Shown one piece after another: positions 1 through 9,645 of a stretch of DNA of 64,000 nucleotides; within the stretch, counting starts at the first letter, position 1, and every line of letters begins with the position of its first letter. Under the pieces are notes generated by a model, which searched no databases, had not been told where the DNA came from, and saw nothing but the letters and a program-made list of their open reading frames with translations. Position numbers and translations under genes: made by a program. The stretch comes from Pseudomonadota bacterium (GTDB lineage Bacteria > Pseudomonadota > Gammaproteobacteria > Xanthomonadales > Rhodanobacteraceae), in NCBI GenBank assembly GCA_021794575.1, contig JAJYQO010000024.1:1-64000 (forward strand), given 5' to 3'.

Positions 1-62
1 AAGTGCGCCGGCCTTCGTTGGCCGACATCTTCGTGGCCACCATGCAGGGCTCCTACACATGA
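1..62 (+). CDS. ABC transporter ATP-binding protein, C-terminal end only (partial)
   Basis: Only the last 19 codons are in the window, read in the frame that begins at base 3 and ending in TGA at 60-62. The visible tail RRPSLADIFVATMQGSYT matches the usual end of ABC-2-type exporter ATPases, where a basic-Pro-(S/T)-Leu-x-Asp-(I/V)-Phe motif closes the protein. Its stop codon overlaps the ATG of the following permease gene, so the two form an ATPase-permease pair. The substrate cannot be told from this fragment. Confidence 0.7.
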   Translation, partial: VRRPSLADIFVATMQGSYT

Positions 63-1039
63 ACAATCTGACCTGGCTGTTGAAGCGTGAATTCTGGGAA
101 CACCGCGGCGGGTTTTTCTGGGCGCCGGTATGGATCGGCATCGCCCTGCTGACCCTGACCCTGCTGAGTCTGATCGCGGGCGAGGTGGGGCTGGTGGTGC
201 ATGGCTCGCGCGGCTCCTTCGAGGTCAACGGCGTGGCAACGAACCTGAGCGACATGCTTGCACACGTCGGTCCAAAGCAGGTCGAACAGGCGGCCGCGGC
301 ACTGGCCGGTTCGCTGTACGGGCTGGGATCCTTGTTCACGCTGGTGATTGGAATCGTGCTGTTTTTCTATCTGCTGGGCGCGCTGTACGACGACCGCCGG
401 GATCGCAGTGTGCTGTTCTGGAAGTCGCTGCCGGTCTCCGATGCCGCCACCGTGATCAGCAAGGCGCTGATGGCCATCACGCTGATCCCGCTGCTGGTGT
501 TCGCCATCTTTCTGGCTACCTGGCTGCTGCTTCTGGTGATGATGAGTGTCGCCGTGTTGCTGCATGGCGGCAGCCCATGGCAGTTGATCTGGGGCCAGGG
601 CAACCTGTTGCCGCTGCTGACGTTGCAGATCGCGACATTGCCTGCGCACATGTTGTTCGCGCTGCTCACGGCGGGCTGGCTGCTACTGTGCTCGGCATGG
701 GCGCGCAGCAAACCTTTCCTGTGGGCGGTGCTGACTCCCGTGCTGGTCGGCATCGCCAATGGCTGGATCGGCCTAATGGGCATGCCCAATGTCCCGGCTC
801 GGCTGATGTGGGGGGAAGGCATCAAGCGCCTGCTACTCGGCACTATTGTGGGTCCGCCGAACGAGATCGTCGCGCAGGCTGCCTTCGGCAGGAACCACAG
901 AGACGTAGTGGACTGGAGCCTCGCCTGGCATGGTGTGGCCGATATCTACGCCACGCCAGGCATGTGGATCGGCGCCGCGATCGGCATCGCGATGATTGCC
1001 GGCGCGGTGTGGTTCCGGCGCCGCAACAGCGAAGCGTGA
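59..1039 (+). CDS. ABC-2 type transporter permease
   Basis: This 326-residue membrane protein starts four bases inside the end of the upstream ATPase gene (ATGA overlap). It has about six hydrophobic segments, roughly at residues 20-42, 92-112, 135-165, 180-215, 220-240 and 297-318, separated by polar loops. The motif YDDRRDRSVLFWKSLPVSD, between the second and third segments, is typical of ABC-2 permeases of the efflux/bacitracin-resistance type. With the ATPase it should form an inner-membrane exporter. The substrate is unknown. A strong hairpin follows it and probably ends transcription. Confidence 0.85.
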   Translation: MNNLTWLLKREFWEHRGGFFWAPVWIGIALLTLTLLSLIAGEVGLVVHGSRGSFEVNGVATNLSDMLAHVGPKQVEQAAAALAGSLYGLGSLFTLVIGIVLFFYLLGALYDDRRDRSVLFWKSLPVSDAATVISKALMAITLIPLLVFAIFLATWLLLLVMMSVAVLLHGGSPWQLIWGQGNLLPLLTLQIATLPAHMLFALLTAGWLLLCSAWARSKPFLWAVLTPVLVGIANGWIGLMGMPNVPARLMWGEGIKRLLLGTIVGPPNEIVAQAAFGRNHRDVVDWSLAWHGVADIYATPGMWIGAAIGIAMIAGAVWFRRRNSEA

Positions 1040-1049
1040 GCGTCCGAAC

Positions 1050-1078
1050 GACTGGCGCTGCTCGATGCAGCGCCAGTC
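1050..1078. terminator. Hairpin between convergent genes, probable bidirectional terminator
   Basis: A perfect 11-bp inverted repeat (GACTGGCGCTG at 1050-1060 and its complement at 1068-1078) with a 7-base loop lies between the stop of the permease gene and the stop of the opposing lipoprotein gene. There is no long T run on either side, so termination strength is uncertain. Confidence 0.55.
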
Positions 1079-1108
1079 CGACAAAGCTTCAGCAGGCGCC
1101 CCGCCAGA

Positions 1109-1516
1109 TCACTTCTTGGTATTCGGTTGCGCCTGCGCGTTGACCACGGTCAACTTGCCATCGAGCTCGGCATAGCCCTTGAAGCCGAAGGTTACCTGCA
1201 GGCCGGCGAACCAGCGCAACTGCGTATCCTTCACCCCCGATTCGGAACTGGGCTTCAAAAGCACCGTCTTGGGGAGTTTCTTCTGCTCGTCGAGGTAGCG
1301 GAAATGGCTGGCCAGATCCTCGGGTGAGAGCAGCGCGCCATCGAGCAGAAACTGACCGTTCTTGTAGGCCTCGAGCGTCATGTCGTAGTGCAACGGCACA
1401 TTGGCCACCACCGGCCCGCCGGAGCGTACGTTGCCGTTGCAACCTGCCAGGAGCATGCCGGCGGCGAGGACGCCGGAAGCCAATGTGGCGCGTATGAACG
1501 TGGTGCGGTGACTCAT
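1109..1516 (-). CDS. Small lipoprotein with an ExbD/TolR-like periplasmic segment
   Basis: This 135-residue protein has a signal peptide ending in a clear lipobox (LLAGC, cysteine at about residue 26), so it should be lipid-anchored. The ATG at 1516 is chosen because it directly precedes this signal; the longer reading adds only arginine-rich sequence. Residues about 45-120 resemble the periplasmic domain of ExbD/TolR proteins: a short strand, a Leu-rich helix (LSPEDLASHFRYL), a strand of the LPKTVLLKPS type and a final helix. That likeness is by eye only. It lies 25 bp downstream of dcd on the same strand. No function is assigned. Confidence 0.7.
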   Translation of the reverse strand: MSHRTTFIRATLASGVLAAGMLLAGCNGNVRSGGPVVANVPLHYDMTLEAYKNGQFLLDGALLSPEDLASHFRYLDEQKKLPKTVLLKPSSESGVKDTQLRWFAGLQVTFGFKGYAELDGKLTVVNAQAQPNTKK

Positions 1517-1541
1517 CGAGCGGGTACTCCGGTAGCTGGAT

Positions 1542-2105
1542 TCAGGCGCGCGGCAGTGTAACGCCCTTCTGTCCCTGGTACTTACCGCCACGATCGCGGT
1601 AGCTGGTGCCGCAGACTTCGTCGGACTCCATGAACAGCATCTGCGCCACGCCTTCGTTAGCGTAGATGCGCGCCGGCAGCGGCGTGGTGTTGGAGAACTC
1701 CAGCGTCACGTGACCTTCCCACTCCGGCTCCAGCGGCGTGACGTTGACGATGATGCCGCAGCGTGCATAGGTGCTCTTGCCCAGGCAGATGGTGAGCACG
1801 CTGCGCGGAATGCGGAAATACTCGACCGTGCGCGCCAACGCGAACGAGTTGGGCGGAATGATGCACTCGGCGGCCTGCACATCCACAAAGCTGCGCGCGT
1901 CGAAGCGTTTGGGATCGACGATGGTCGAGTTGATGTTGGTGAACACCTTGAACTCGTCCGCGCAGCGCACGTCGTAACCATAGCTGGAGGTGCCGTAGGA
2001 CACGATGCGCTGACCGTTCACCTCGCGCACCTGGCCAGGCTCGAACGGCTCGATCATGCCCTGCGCAGCCATGCGTCGTATCCAGTGGTCGGACTTGATG
2101 GACAT
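1542..2105 (-). CDS. dcd: dCTP deaminase
   Basis: This protein of 187 residues (E. coli Dcd has 193) removes the amino group of dCTP to give dUTP, the main route to dTMP in many gammaproteobacteria; the active form is a homotrimer in the cytoplasm. The family block [20 protein letters not shown] at about residues 110-129 carries the catalytic glutamate and binding residues. The C-terminal [12 protein letters not shown] tail is the flexible lid over the nucleotide. It lies 28 bp downstream of apbC on the same strand and upstream of the small lipoprotein. Confidence 0.97.
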   Translation of the reverse strand: MSIKSDHWIRRMAAQGMIEPFEPGQVREVNGQRIVSYGTSSYGYDVRCADEFKVFTNINSTIVDPKRFDARSFVDVQAAECIIPPNSFALARTVEYFRIPRSVLTICLGKSTYARCGIIVNVTPLEPEWEGHVTLEFSNTTPLPARIYANEGVAQMLFMESDEVCGTSYRDRGGKYQGQKGVTLPRA

Positions 2106-2133
2106 TGCGGTTTCCGTGCGGTTCGCGATGAGT

Positions 2134-3210
2134 CTATTCGACGACGATCTTGGGAAAGCCGATGGATTTGTTCAGCGCCTGCAGCGCCAGGCGCGCCGCG
2201 GCGCTGCGCGCGATCGCGCGATAGCGGTCCGCGAGGTCCGAACCGGGCATGGCGACGACGGTGGGCGTACCGGCATCCATCTGCTCGCGGATGCGGATAT
2301 CCAACGGCAATGCGCCGAGCAGAGGCACGCCGTAATCGCGCGCCAGACGCGCGCCACCGCCGGTGCCGAAGATGTGCTCCTCGTGACCGCAGTTCGAGCA
2401 CACGTGGGTCGCCATGTTTTCGATGATGCCCAGCACCGGTACCGCGACCTTCTCGAACATCTTCAGCGCCTTCATGGCGTCGATCAGCGCGATATCCTGC
2501 GGCGTAGTGACGATGATGGCGCCGGCGACCGGCACCCGTTGCGCCAGCGTGAGCTGGATATCGCCGGTGCCGGGCGGTAGGTCGACGATCAGGTAGTCGA
2601 GATCCGACCACAGTGTGCCCTGCAGCAACTGCATCAGGGTTTGCGTGACCATCGGACCGCGCCAGATCATCGGCGTGTCCTCGCCCACCAGCACACCGAT
2701 GCTCATCACTTGCAGGCCGTGGGCCTGCATCGGCGCCAGATGCTTGTTGTCCGGCGAATCGGGCTTGCCCGAGAGGCCCAGCATGCGTTGCTGGCTGGGG
2801 CCGTAGATATCCGCATCGAGCAGGCCGACTGCAGCGCCTTCGGCGGTAAGTGCGAGAGCCAGATTGGCCGCCACGGTCGACTTGCCCACCCCGCCCTTGC
2901 CCGAGGCAACGCAGATGATGTTCTTGACCCCGGCCAGCGGTTGCAGGCCTTGCTGCACGCCGTGGCTGCGCACGCGCGTGGCAATGTCGATGCTGACCGC
3001 CTCCAGACCTTCGGCGCTGGCCGCCATGCGCACCGCGTTTTCCAGCGCGGGCCACCAGCCGCGTGCCGGGTAGGGCAATTCCAGTTGCAGCGCTACGCGC
3101 GCACCGTCGATGCCCAGCGCGCGCACCGCTTCGGCGCCCAGCGATCCGCCACGGTGTGGATCCGGGATGGCGGCAAGGCGTTCGCGCAATCGGGATTCGT
3201 GATCGGACAT
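2134..3210 (-). CDS. apbC: Iron-sulfur cluster carrier protein ApbC (Mrp family P-loop ATPase)
   Basis: This 358-residue cytosolic Mrp/NBP35 ATPase binds a 4Fe-4S cluster and passes it to apo-proteins. An N-terminal MIP18-like (DUF59) domain fills about residues 1-85. The deviant Walker A motif [10 protein letters not shown] lies near residue 104, and the cluster-binding CxxC (CSNC) near residue 265. The reading frame is open further upstream, but ATG 3210 fits the family N-terminus. The gene starts divergently from the DUF2147 gene and leads into dcd. Confidence 0.95.
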   Translation of the reverse strand: MSDHESRLRERLAAIPDPHRGGSLGAEAVRALGIDGARVALQLELPYPARGWWPALENAVRMAASAEGLEAVSIDIATRVRSHGVQQGLQPLAGVKNIICVASGKGGVGKSTVAANLALALTAEGAAVGLLDADIYGPSQQRMLGLSGKPDSPDNKHLAPMQAHGLQVMSIGVLVGEDTPMIWRGPMVTQTLMQLLQGTLWSDLDYLIVDLPPGTGDIQLTLAQRVPVAGAIIVTTPQDIALIDAMKALKMFEKVAVPVLGIIENMATHVCSNCGHEEHIFGTGGGARLARDYGVPLLGALPLDIRIREQMDAGTPTVVAMPGSDLADRYRAIARSAAARLALQALNKSIGFPKIVVE

Positions 3211-3343
3211 GAGCGCCTGGACCGGCGAAAATGGCCCACCAGTATGCCAGAGCCCCGCGCCGTACTTATCCCGTGCGGCGCCGCCGCTTGACGCGCCGCG
3301 TCGCGCTGCGCACCCTGCCGCAACCATTCCCCGGAGTATGCAC

Positions 3344-3871
3344 ATGCGCATGCCACGACCGTTCTCCAGGCCCTTGCTGGCGGCCTGCCTGCTGCTTGCT
3401 GCCATGGTGGCGAAGCCAGTTCTGGCCGCCGCCGCGAGTCCGGCCGGCGACATGTCCCCGGTGGGCGTGTGGAAGCAGATCGACGACAAGACCGGTGCGG
3501 CCAAGTCGCTGATCGAGATCCGCGAGGTCAATGGCAAGTTAGTCGGGAAAGTCCTGAAAGTGCTGAAGTCCGACCAAGGCCCCAATCCCATCTGCAAAAA
3601 ATGCAGTGGCGCGCTCAAAAACCAGCCGGTGACCGGCATGGAAATCCTGAAAAACATGAAGCCGGACGGCAACAGTTGGAGCGGCGGCACCATCCTCGAT
3701 CCGAAATCCGGCAGCACCTATCGCTGCACGATGAGGGTCATCGATGGCGGGCAGAAGCTCAAGGTGCGCGGCTACATCGGCTTCTCGCTGTTCGGGCGCA
3801 CTCAGGTGTGGCTGCGTGAAGCGAGCCAGCCGGCGCCTGCGTCCAGCGGCAGCACCGCGCCGCCAGCCTGA
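3344..3871 (+). CDS. DUF2147 family secreted protein
   Basis: This 175-residue protein has a Sec signal peptide (residues about 1-27, ending AAMVAKPVLAA). The DUF2147 domain follows, beginning with the typical GVWKQIDDKTG and ending with GYIGFSLFGRTQVWLR. Members are small periplasmic proteins, often linked to envelope stress, and no activity is established. The ATG at 3344 is preferred because a GGAG sequence sits 7 bases upstream; ATG 3338 is also possible. CKKC in mid-protein could form a disulfide. The tail is short and Pro/Ala-rich. Confidence 0.85.
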   Translation: MRMPRPFSRPLLAACLLLAAMVAKPVLAAAASPAGDMSPVGVWKQIDDKTGAAKSLIEIREVNGKLVGKVLKVLKSDQGPNPICKKCSGALKNQPVTGMEILKNMKPDGNSWSGGTILDPKSGSTYRCTMRVIDGGQKLKVRGYIGFSLFGRTQVWLREASQPAPASSGSTAPPA

Positions 3872-3887
3872 GTCCGCCCCGCTGCAG

Positions 3888-3925
3888 GCATGCGTCGCCG
3901 GCGCTGGGCGCGCTGCGACGCATGC
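3888..3925 (+). other. Stem-loop upstream of metG
   Basis: A perfect 11-bp inverted repeat (GCATGCGTCGC at 3888-3898 and GCGACGCATGC at 3915-3925) with a 16-base loop lies between the DUF2147 gene and metG. It has no T tract. It may end the upstream transcript or form part of the metG leader. Confidence 0.45.
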
Positions 3926-3930
3926 GATAA

Positions 3931-3959
3931 TCGGCGGCTCGCATCTGGAATGCCGCCGA
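3931..3959 (+). promoter_or_regulatory. Hairpin at the metG translation start
   Basis: TCGGCGGC at 3931-3938 pairs exactly with GCCGCCGA at 3952-3959, one base before the metG ATG at 3961. The only Shine-Dalgarno-like bases (TGGA, near 3946) lie in the loop. The structure could limit ribosome access to metG; this is inferred from sequence only. Confidence 0.35.
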
Positions 3960-3960
3960 T

Positions 3961-6084
3961 ATGAGCCGCTCGCTGGTCACCTGCGCCCTGCCCTACGCCA
4001 ATGGCCATCTGCATCTGGGCCATCTGCTGGGCTACATCCAGGCCGACATCTGGGTGCGCGCGCAGCGCATGGCCGGCAACAGCACACACTTCGTCTGCGC
4101 CGACGACGCCCACGGCACGCCGATCATGCTGGCGGCGGAGAAAGCCGGCGTCGCACCCGAGGTTTTCATCCGCGATATCCAGCGCGGGCACGAGCGCGAC
4201 TTCGCCGCGTTCGGCGTCGCCTTCGACCATTACCACTCGACGCACAGCGAGGAAAATCGCCAACTCGCCGAGGCGATCTACGCGCGCCTGCGCGACGGCG
4301 GCCACATCGCCCGGCGTTCGATCCAGCAGCTCTACGATCCGGTCAAGGGCATGTTCCTGCCCGATCGCTACGTCAAGGGCACCTGCCCGCACTGCAAATC
4401 GCCCGACCAATACGGCGACAACTGCGAGGTCTGCGGCAAGGCCTATGCACCGACCGACCTGATCGAGCCGCGCTCGGTGATGTCGGGCGCGACGCCGGAA
4501 CTGCGCGACTCGGAGCACTACTTTTTCAAGCTGGGCGATTTCGAGGCTCTGCTGCGCGAGTGGTTCGCAGGCGATGTCGCGCATCCGGCGGTCAAGGCCA
4601 AGCTGCGCGAGTGGCTGGACGGCGGACTGCGCGATTGGGACATCTCGCGCGACGCGCCGTACTTCGGCTTCGCCATTCCCGATGCGCCGGGCAAGTATTT
4701 CTACGTCTGGCTGGATGCGCCGATCGGCTACCTCGCCAGCTTCCGCGCGCTGTGCGCCAGCGAGCACGGCAAGAATCTCGGCCTGCAGCCCGCGAGCTTC
4801 GATGAGTTCCTCCGCGCCGGCAGCGAGAGCGAACTGCACCACTTCATCGGCAAGGACATCATCAACTTCCACGGCCTGTTCTGGCCGGCGATGCTGCACG
4901 GCGCCGGCTACCGCGTGCCGACCGCGCTGCACGTCAACGGTTATCTCACCGTCAACGGCGCCAAGATGTCCAAGTCGCGCGGCACCTTCATCCAGGCGCG
5001 CACCTACCTCGACGCGGGCCTGGAACCGGAGTACCTGCGCTACTACTTCGCCGGCATGCTGGGGCCGGCGCCCACCGACGTCGATCTCGATCTCGCCGGC
5101 TTCGAGGAGCGCGTCAACTCGCATCTGGTCGGCAAGTGGGTGAACATCGCCAGCCGCACCGCTGGTTTTGTGCATCAGCATTTCGAGGGGCAGTTGGCCG
5201 ACGCACTCGGGGCGCAAGAGAGCGAGCTGTGGCGCGTGCTGGTATCGCACTTCGACAAAGTGCCGGCGCTCTACGGGCAAGGCGAATTCGCCGATGTTGT
5301 GCGCAGCTTCGTCGTGGCCGCAGACATCGTCAACGGCTATATCGCCGAACGGCAGCCATGGAAAATCGCCAAGGACGAGTCGCGGCGCGCAGAACTGCAC
5401 CAGGTCTGCACGTTCGCGCTGTCGGCGTTCCGCCTGCTGGCCGGCTGGCTGAAGCCGATCCTGCCGGCCACGGTCGCCCGCGCCGAGGCGTTCCTCGATG
5501 CCCCCATCACCAGTTTCGACACCGCCGGGCGGCCGCTGCTCGGCTACCGCATCAACGCCTTCACGCCGCTGCTCGCCCGCATCGACCGCAAGCAGGTCGA
5601 GGCGATGGTCGCGGCGTCCACCGAATCCCTGCAGCCGGCAGCACCCGCCGCCGAACCGAAGGCACGACCGATGAACTCCCCTCCTGCGTCCGCATCTGCG
5701 AACTCCGGCTCTTCTACCCCGAGTCCGCAGTCCCCAGCCCCCAGTCCCGGCTCCTGCATTTCCATCGACGACTTCGCCAGACTCGACCTGCGCATCGCCA
5801 CGGTGCTGGCCTGCGAATTCGTCGAAGGCTCGGACAAGCTGCTGCGCTTCGAACTGGACGCCGGCGAACTGGGCACACGGCAGATCTTCTCCGGCATCCG
5901 CGCGGCTTATCCAGAGCCCGGCAAGCTGATCGGCCGTCGCGTGGTCTTCATCGCCAACCTGGCGCCGCGCAAGATGCGTTTCGGCGTGTCGGAAGGAATG
6001 ATCCTTTCCGCCGGCAGCGGCGGCGCGGAACTGTTCCTGCTCGACGCCGATGCGGGCGCGGCGGCCGGCATGCCGGTGCGCTGA
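3961..6084 (+). CDS. metG: Methionyl-tRNA synthetase
   Basis: This 707-residue class Ia synthetase joins methionine to tRNA-Met. The HIGH-type motif reads HLHLGH (residues 16-21). The zinc knuckle has two CxxC pairs (CPHC and CEVC, near residues 142-162). KMSKS is at residues 335-339. The C-terminal part (about 600-707) is the EMAP/Arc1p-like tRNA-binding domain that dimerises the long form. Between the anticodon-binding domain and this domain is a low-complexity Ser/Pro linker (about 575-600), which looks unconstrained. The gene ends 3 bp from the end of dinB, which runs in the opposite direction. Confidence 0.98.
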   Translation: MSRSLVTCALPYANGHLHLGHLLGYIQADIWVRAQRMAGNSTHFVCADDAHGTPIMLAAEKAGVAPEVFIRDIQRGHERDFAAFGVAFDHYHSTHSEENRQLAEAIYARLRDGGHIARRSIQQLYDPVKGMFLPDRYVKGTCPHCKSPDQYGDNCEVCGKAYAPTDLIEPRSVMSGATPELRDSEHYFFKLGDFEALLREWFAGDVAHPAVKAKLREWLDGGLRDWDISRDAPYFGFAIPDAPGKYFYVWLDAPIGYLASFRALCASEHGKNLGLQPASFDEFLRAGSESELHHFIGKDIINFHGLFWPAMLHGAGYRVPTALHVNGYLTVNGAKMSKSRGTFIQARTYLDAGLEPEYLRYYFAGMLGPAPTDVDLDLAGFEERVNSHLVGKWVNIASRTAGFVHQHFEGQLADALGAQESELWRVLVSHFDKVPALYGQGEFADVVRSFVVAADIVNGYIAERQPWKIAKDESRRAELHQVCTFALSAFRLLAGWLKPILPATVARAEAFLDAPITSFDTAGRPLLGYRINAFTPLLARIDRKQVEAMVAASTESLQPAAPAAEPKARPMNSPPASASANSGSSTPSPQSPAPSPGSCISIDDFARLDLRIATVLACEFVEGSDKLLRFELDAGELGTRQIFSGIRAAYPEPGKLIGRRVVFIANLAPRKMRFGVSEGMILSAGSGGAELFLLDADAGAAAGMPVR

Positions 6085-6087
6085 GCC

Positions 6088-7182
6088 TCATGTATCGGGC
6101 GCCGGCGCGGCGAACAGTTCGGCCTGCGCGGTGTCGCCATCGATGAAGCCGCAGACGCCCACGCCGACCAGTCGATAGCGCGTCGACACCGGCAATCCGA
6201 CGCGCGTCCGCAACCCGGCGGCGCGGCGCGCCAGATCATCGGCGGAGCCCGGTGGCTGTGCGCTGGTCTGGCTGCGCGTCAGCGTGCGGAACTCGGCGGT
6301 CTTGAGCTTCAGAACGATGGTGCGCGCAATGCGCCCCGGCTCGCGCCGGTACGCGCTCCACACCTTCTGCGCCAGCCGCGTGATCGGCGCATCGAGCGCA
6401 TCCAGCGGCAGGTCCGTCTCGAAGGTGTCCTCGGCCGAGATCTGCAGATTCGGACGGTCCGCACTGACCGGGCTGTCGTCGATGCCCTTGGACAGCTCGT
6501 GCAGACGTAACCCCCAGCGGCCGAAGCGGTTTTCCAGGAGTGCGCGGTCCTGTGCGCGCAGATCGCCGACGCGCTCGATGCCGAGCGCGTGCAGCTTCCG
6601 CTCCATCACTTTGCCCACGCCGGGCAGGCGTGCCACCGCCAGCGGCTCCAGAAACGACTCGACCATCGCCGGCCGGATCACGAATAGCCCGTCCGGTTTG
6701 CGCCACTCCGAAGCGATCTTGGCCAGAAATTTGTTGGGCGCGACCCCCGCCGATGCGGTCAGGCCGGTCTCCGCACGGATTTCCGCGCGGATCGCCTGCG
6801 CGATCGCGGTGGCACTAGGCAGGGCGCGCAACGGACGGGTGACATCCAGATAGGCCTCATCGAGCGACAAGGGCTCCACTGTTTCCGCATAGCGCAGGAA
6901 AATCGCACGTACCTGCTGCGACACGCTCCGGTAACGGGCGAAATCCGGTGCCACGAACACGGCATCCGGGCACAGACGCTCGGCGCGCACGGCCGGCATC
7001 GCCGAGCGCACGCCGAAGGCGCGCGCCTCATAGCTGGCCGCGCAGACCACCGAGCGCGGCCCGCGCCAGGCCACCACCACGGGCCGGCCGCGCAGTGCCG
7101 GATCGTCGCGCTGCTCCACGGAAGCGTAGAACGCGTCCATGTCCACGTGGATGATCTTGCGGGTCGCAGCAAGCAGGGTCAT
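6088..7182 (-). CDS. dinB: DNA polymerase IV (Y family)
   Basis: This 364-residue error-prone polymerase copies damaged DNA. The catalytic motifs are present: [10 protein letters not shown] near residues 14-23, and [10 protein letters not shown] near residue 103 with the paired acidic residues. Helix-hairpin-helix DNA contacts ([12 protein letters not shown]) come near residue 180, and the little-finger domain makes up the last 110 residues. ATG 7182 places the first motif at the usual distance; an upstream ATG at 7200 is possible. No LexA box is obvious upstream. The C-terminus lacks a clear beta-clamp peptide by eye. Confidence 0.95.
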   Translation of the reverse strand: MTLLAATRKIIHVDMDAFYASVEQRDDPALRGRPVVVAWRGPRSVVCAASYEARAFGVRSAMPAVRAERLCPDAVFVAPDFARYRSVSQQVRAIFLRYAETVEPLSLDEAYLDVTRPLRALPSATAIAQAIRAEIRAETGLTASAGVAPNKFLAKIASEWRKPDGLFVIRPAMVESFLEPLAVARLPGVGKVMERKLHALGIERVGDLRAQDRALLENRFGRWGLRLHELSKGIDDSPVSADRPNLQISAEDTFETDLPLDALDAPITRLAQKVWSAYRREPGRIARTIVLKLKTAEFRTLTRSQTSAQPPGSADDLARRAAGLRTRVGLPVSTRYRLVGVGVCGFIDGDTAQAELFAAPAPDT

Positions 7183-7262
7183 GGCACGCGATGCTCTCAT
7201 GCCGTACGGGTTCCACGCCGGTTCGCGTTGCCGGCACAATACGCGCTCAACGAGCAGGCACC

Positions 7263-7883
7263 GTGCAAGAGACCGATCCACTCGCTGCGCGTATCGACGC
7301 CGTGTTGCCGCAAACCCAGTGCGGCCAATGCGGCTACGGCGCCTGCCGCCCATACGCCGAGGCGATGGCGCGCGGCGAGGCCGCGATCAACCGCTGCCCG
7401 CCGGGCGGCAGCGCGGGTGTCGAGGCGCTGGCGGCGCTGCTAGGGCTGCCCGTGCTTACGCTCGATCCTTCTTGCGGGGTCCACAAGCCGCGGCAGTTGG
7501 CGCGCATCCGCGAATCCGACTGCATCGGCTGCACCAAGTGCATCCAGGCTTGCCCGGTGGATGCGATTCTCGGCGCACCCAAGCGCATGCATACGGTGCT
7601 CGTCGACGAGTGCACGGGATGCGAGCTCTGCGTGGCGCCGTGCCCGGTGGACTGCATCGAGATCCTCGCGCATGCGCAGCCGCGCATGAGTCGCGCCGAG
7701 TCGGACGCGGCACGGACGCGCTATCAGGCCCGCCGCGAGCGATTGGCCGCCGCACAGGCCGAGCCGGTCACCGCAGGTAGCGACGCGCAGTCGGCGCGCG
7801 AACTGCTGAGCGCCGCGTTGGCTCGTGCGCGCGGCAAGAGCGAGCCGCCCATCGACACCCCGCCGCCGAATACTCGGCGCTAG
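7263..7883 (+). CDS. rnfB: Short RnfB-type ferredoxin protein
   Basis: This 206-residue iron-sulfur protein has a Fe-S domain of the RnfB type ([10 protein letters not shown], then a later CPPGG, residues about 19-50), followed by two 4Fe-4S ferredoxin motifs ([16 protein letters not shown] and [16 protein letters not shown]). True RnfB begins with a membrane helix; this form does not. No rnfACDGE genes are nearby, as is usual for this stand-alone protein in Xanthomonadales. The GTG at 7263 with AGG upstream is preferred, because the open frame before it codes for Arg-rich sequence unlike the family. Its electron partner is unknown. Confidence 0.85.
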   Translation: MQETDPLAARIDAVLPQTQCGQCGYGACRPYAEAMARGEAAINRCPPGGSAGVEALAALLGLPVLTLDPSCGVHKPRQLARIRESDCIGCTKCIQACPVDAILGAPKRMHTVLVDECTGCELCVAPCPVDCIEILAHAQPRMSRAESDAARTRYQARRERLAAAQAEPVTAGSDAQSARELLSAALARARGKSEPPIDTPPPNTRR

Positions 7884-7890
7884 ATCCGGT

Positions 7891-8769
7891 TCAAACGGCG
7901 CATTCGCGGGCATCCTGGCGCTGCAGCAGCGCCAGCAGTTGCGCGATGCGCTGCCGCTGCTGGCGGCGGTCGAGAATCATATCGATGGCGCCGTGTTCGA
8001 GCAGGAACTCCGAACGCTGGAAGCCCTCGGGCAGCGTTTCGCGTACGGTCTGCTGGATCACGCGCGGCCCGGCAAAGCCGATCAGCGCCTTCGGCTCGCC
8101 GATGTTGATGTCCCCGAGCATGCCCAGGCTGGCCGAGACGCCACCCGTGGTCGGATGGGTCAGCACCGAGATGTACGGCAGGCCCGCCTCGCGCAAGCGT
8201 GCCAGTGCCGCCGCAGTCTTCGCCATCTGCATCAGCGACAGCAGGCCCTCCTGCATGCGCGCGCCGCCGGTAGCGGAGAAGCACACCAGTCCGCAGCGCA
8301 GCTCCAGCGCGTGCTCGGCCGCGCGCGCGAACTTCTCCCCCACCACCGAACCCATCGATCCGCCCATGTAGGCGAACTCGAACGCAACAGCCAGCAGCGG
8401 GCGTCCGCAGAGCGTGCCGCGCATGGCGACCAAGGCGTCCTTTTCGCCGGTGGATTGCTGCGCCACGCCGATGCGATCACGGTATTTTTTGGAGTCGCGG
8501 AAGCCCAGCGCATCCACGGGCATGACGTTGACATCCATCTCATGGGCGCTATCGGCGTCCAGAAATGCGGCGAGGCGCATGCGCGCCGAAATCGGCATGT
8601 GATGTCCGCACTTGGGGCAGACCATCAGATTGCGCTCGAGCTCGGGGCGATACAGCGCGGCGCCGCAGCCCGCGCACTTTTCCCAGACGCCTTCGGGCAC
8701 CTTGCCGCGCGGCGCCGCGCGACGCTCGCGTCGGCCTCCGCCGGGGACCAGTTTCTGCAACCAGCTCAT
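7891..8769 (-). CDS. accD: Acetyl-CoA carboxylase carboxyltransferase subunit beta
   Basis: This 292-residue subunit, with AccA, moves the carboxyl group from biotin to acetyl-CoA to form malonyl-CoA for fatty acid synthesis. The N-terminal zinc ribbon is present (CAGC near residue 33 and CPKC near residue 52). The crotonase-fold core includes [15 protein letters not shown] and the [13 protein letters not shown] oxyanion-hole region. It lies 20 bp after trpA on the same strand; trpA-accD linkage is standard in Xanthomonadales. Its 3' end is 7 bp from the converging rnfB. Confidence 0.98.
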   Translation of the reverse strand: MSWLQKLVPGGGRRERRAAPRGKVPEGVWEKCAGCGAALYRPELERNLMVCPKCGHHMPISARMRLAAFLDADSAHEMDVNVMPVDALGFRDSKKYRDRIGVAQQSTGEKDALVAMRGTLCGRPLLAVAFEFAYMGGSMGSVVGEKFARAAEHALELRCGLVCFSATGGARMQEGLLSLMQMAKTAAALARLREAGLPYISVLTHPTTGGVSASLGMLGDINIGEPKALIGFAGPRVIQQTVRETLPEGFQRSEFLLEHGAIDMILDRRQQRQRIAQLLALLQRQDARECAV

Positions 8770-8789
8770 CGAAAACTCCCGTAACCTGT

Positions 8790-9605
8790 TCAGGCGGCCT
8801 TGCGCGCGTCCAGCGCCGCGCGGATGGGGCGGATAAATCGCGCTGCGCGCGCGCAGGCATCGGCCGCGTCATGCGCGTGTTGCAGATCATCGACCAGCGC
8901 GCTGCCGATCACCACGGCGTCGGCGCAATCCGCAAACGCCAGCGCGTCGGCGGCATCCCTGATGCCGAAGCCCACCGCGACCGGCACCGCCGATTGCCGG
9001 CGCAAGGCAGCGACCTGCGCGGCGATGGCGCCTGCATCGGCGCGGGCGGCGCCGGTGGTGCCGGTAATCGATACGAAGTACAGGAAGCCGCTGGCCCGCC
9101 GCGCCAGCGTCTCCATGCGCGCCGGCTCGGTGGTAGGTGCGACCAGACGGATCAGGTGCAGCCCGTACGCGGCCAGCGCAGCGACGGCGGCGGCATCGTC
9201 CTGCGGCGCGTCGACCAGCAACAGCGCATCCACACCCGCTGTCGCAGCCTCGCCGGCGAAACGTTCGAAGCCGCGGATCTCGATGGGATTGAGGTAGCCC
9301 ATCAGCACCAGCGGCGTGCCTGCGTCGCGCTGGCGGAATCCGCGCGCGATCGCGAGCACCTGTGTCAGGCCCACATGGCGAGACAGCGCCCGCTCGTTCG
9401 CGCGCTGGATCACCGGCCCGTCGGCCATCGGATCCGAAAACGGCATGCCCAGTTCGATCAGATCGGCACCCGCGTCGACCAGAGCATGCAGCAGGTCGAC
9501 AGCGGCGGCGACTTCGGCGTGCGGGTCGCCGGCGGTGACGAAGGGGATCAGTCCGGTGCGCCGGCTGCCGCGCAGTTCGGCAAAGCGCTGCTCGATTCGG
9601 TTCAT
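8790..9605 (-). CDS. trpA: Tryptophan synthase alpha subunit
   Basis: This 271-residue TIM-barrel subunit cleaves indole-3-glycerol phosphate to indole and glyceraldehyde 3-phosphate, and channels indole to TrpB. The catalytic glutamate lies in [17 protein letters not shown] (residues about 44-60), and the second catalytic acid in the LLVDAPQDD region. The phosphate site is GFGIRDAAD near residue 210. It sits 40 bp downstream of trpB. No trp attenuator or leader peptide was seen in this cluster. Confidence 0.98.
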   Translation of the reverse strand: MNRIEQRFAELRGSRRTGLIPFVTAGDPHAEVAAAVDLLHALVDAGADLIELGMPFSDPMADGPVIQRANERALSRHVGLTQVLAIARGFRQRDAGTPLVLMGYLNPIEIRGFERFAGEAATAGVDALLLVDAPQDDAAAVAALAAYGLHLIRLVAPTTEPARMETLARRASGFLYFVSITGTTGAARADAGAIAAQVAALRRQSAVPVAVGFGIRDAADALAFADCADAVVIGSALVDDLQHAHDAADACARAARFIRPIRAALDARKAA

Positions 9606-9645
9606 GGCAAATGAATATCAGCGAAAAAAAGATTCGACGCGCGTG

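Noticed and set aside
7263..7883. Part of a full Rnf complex
   Set aside because: No other rnf genes are adjacent and the protein lacks the RnfB membrane helix, so it is treated as a stand-alone ferredoxin-like protein.
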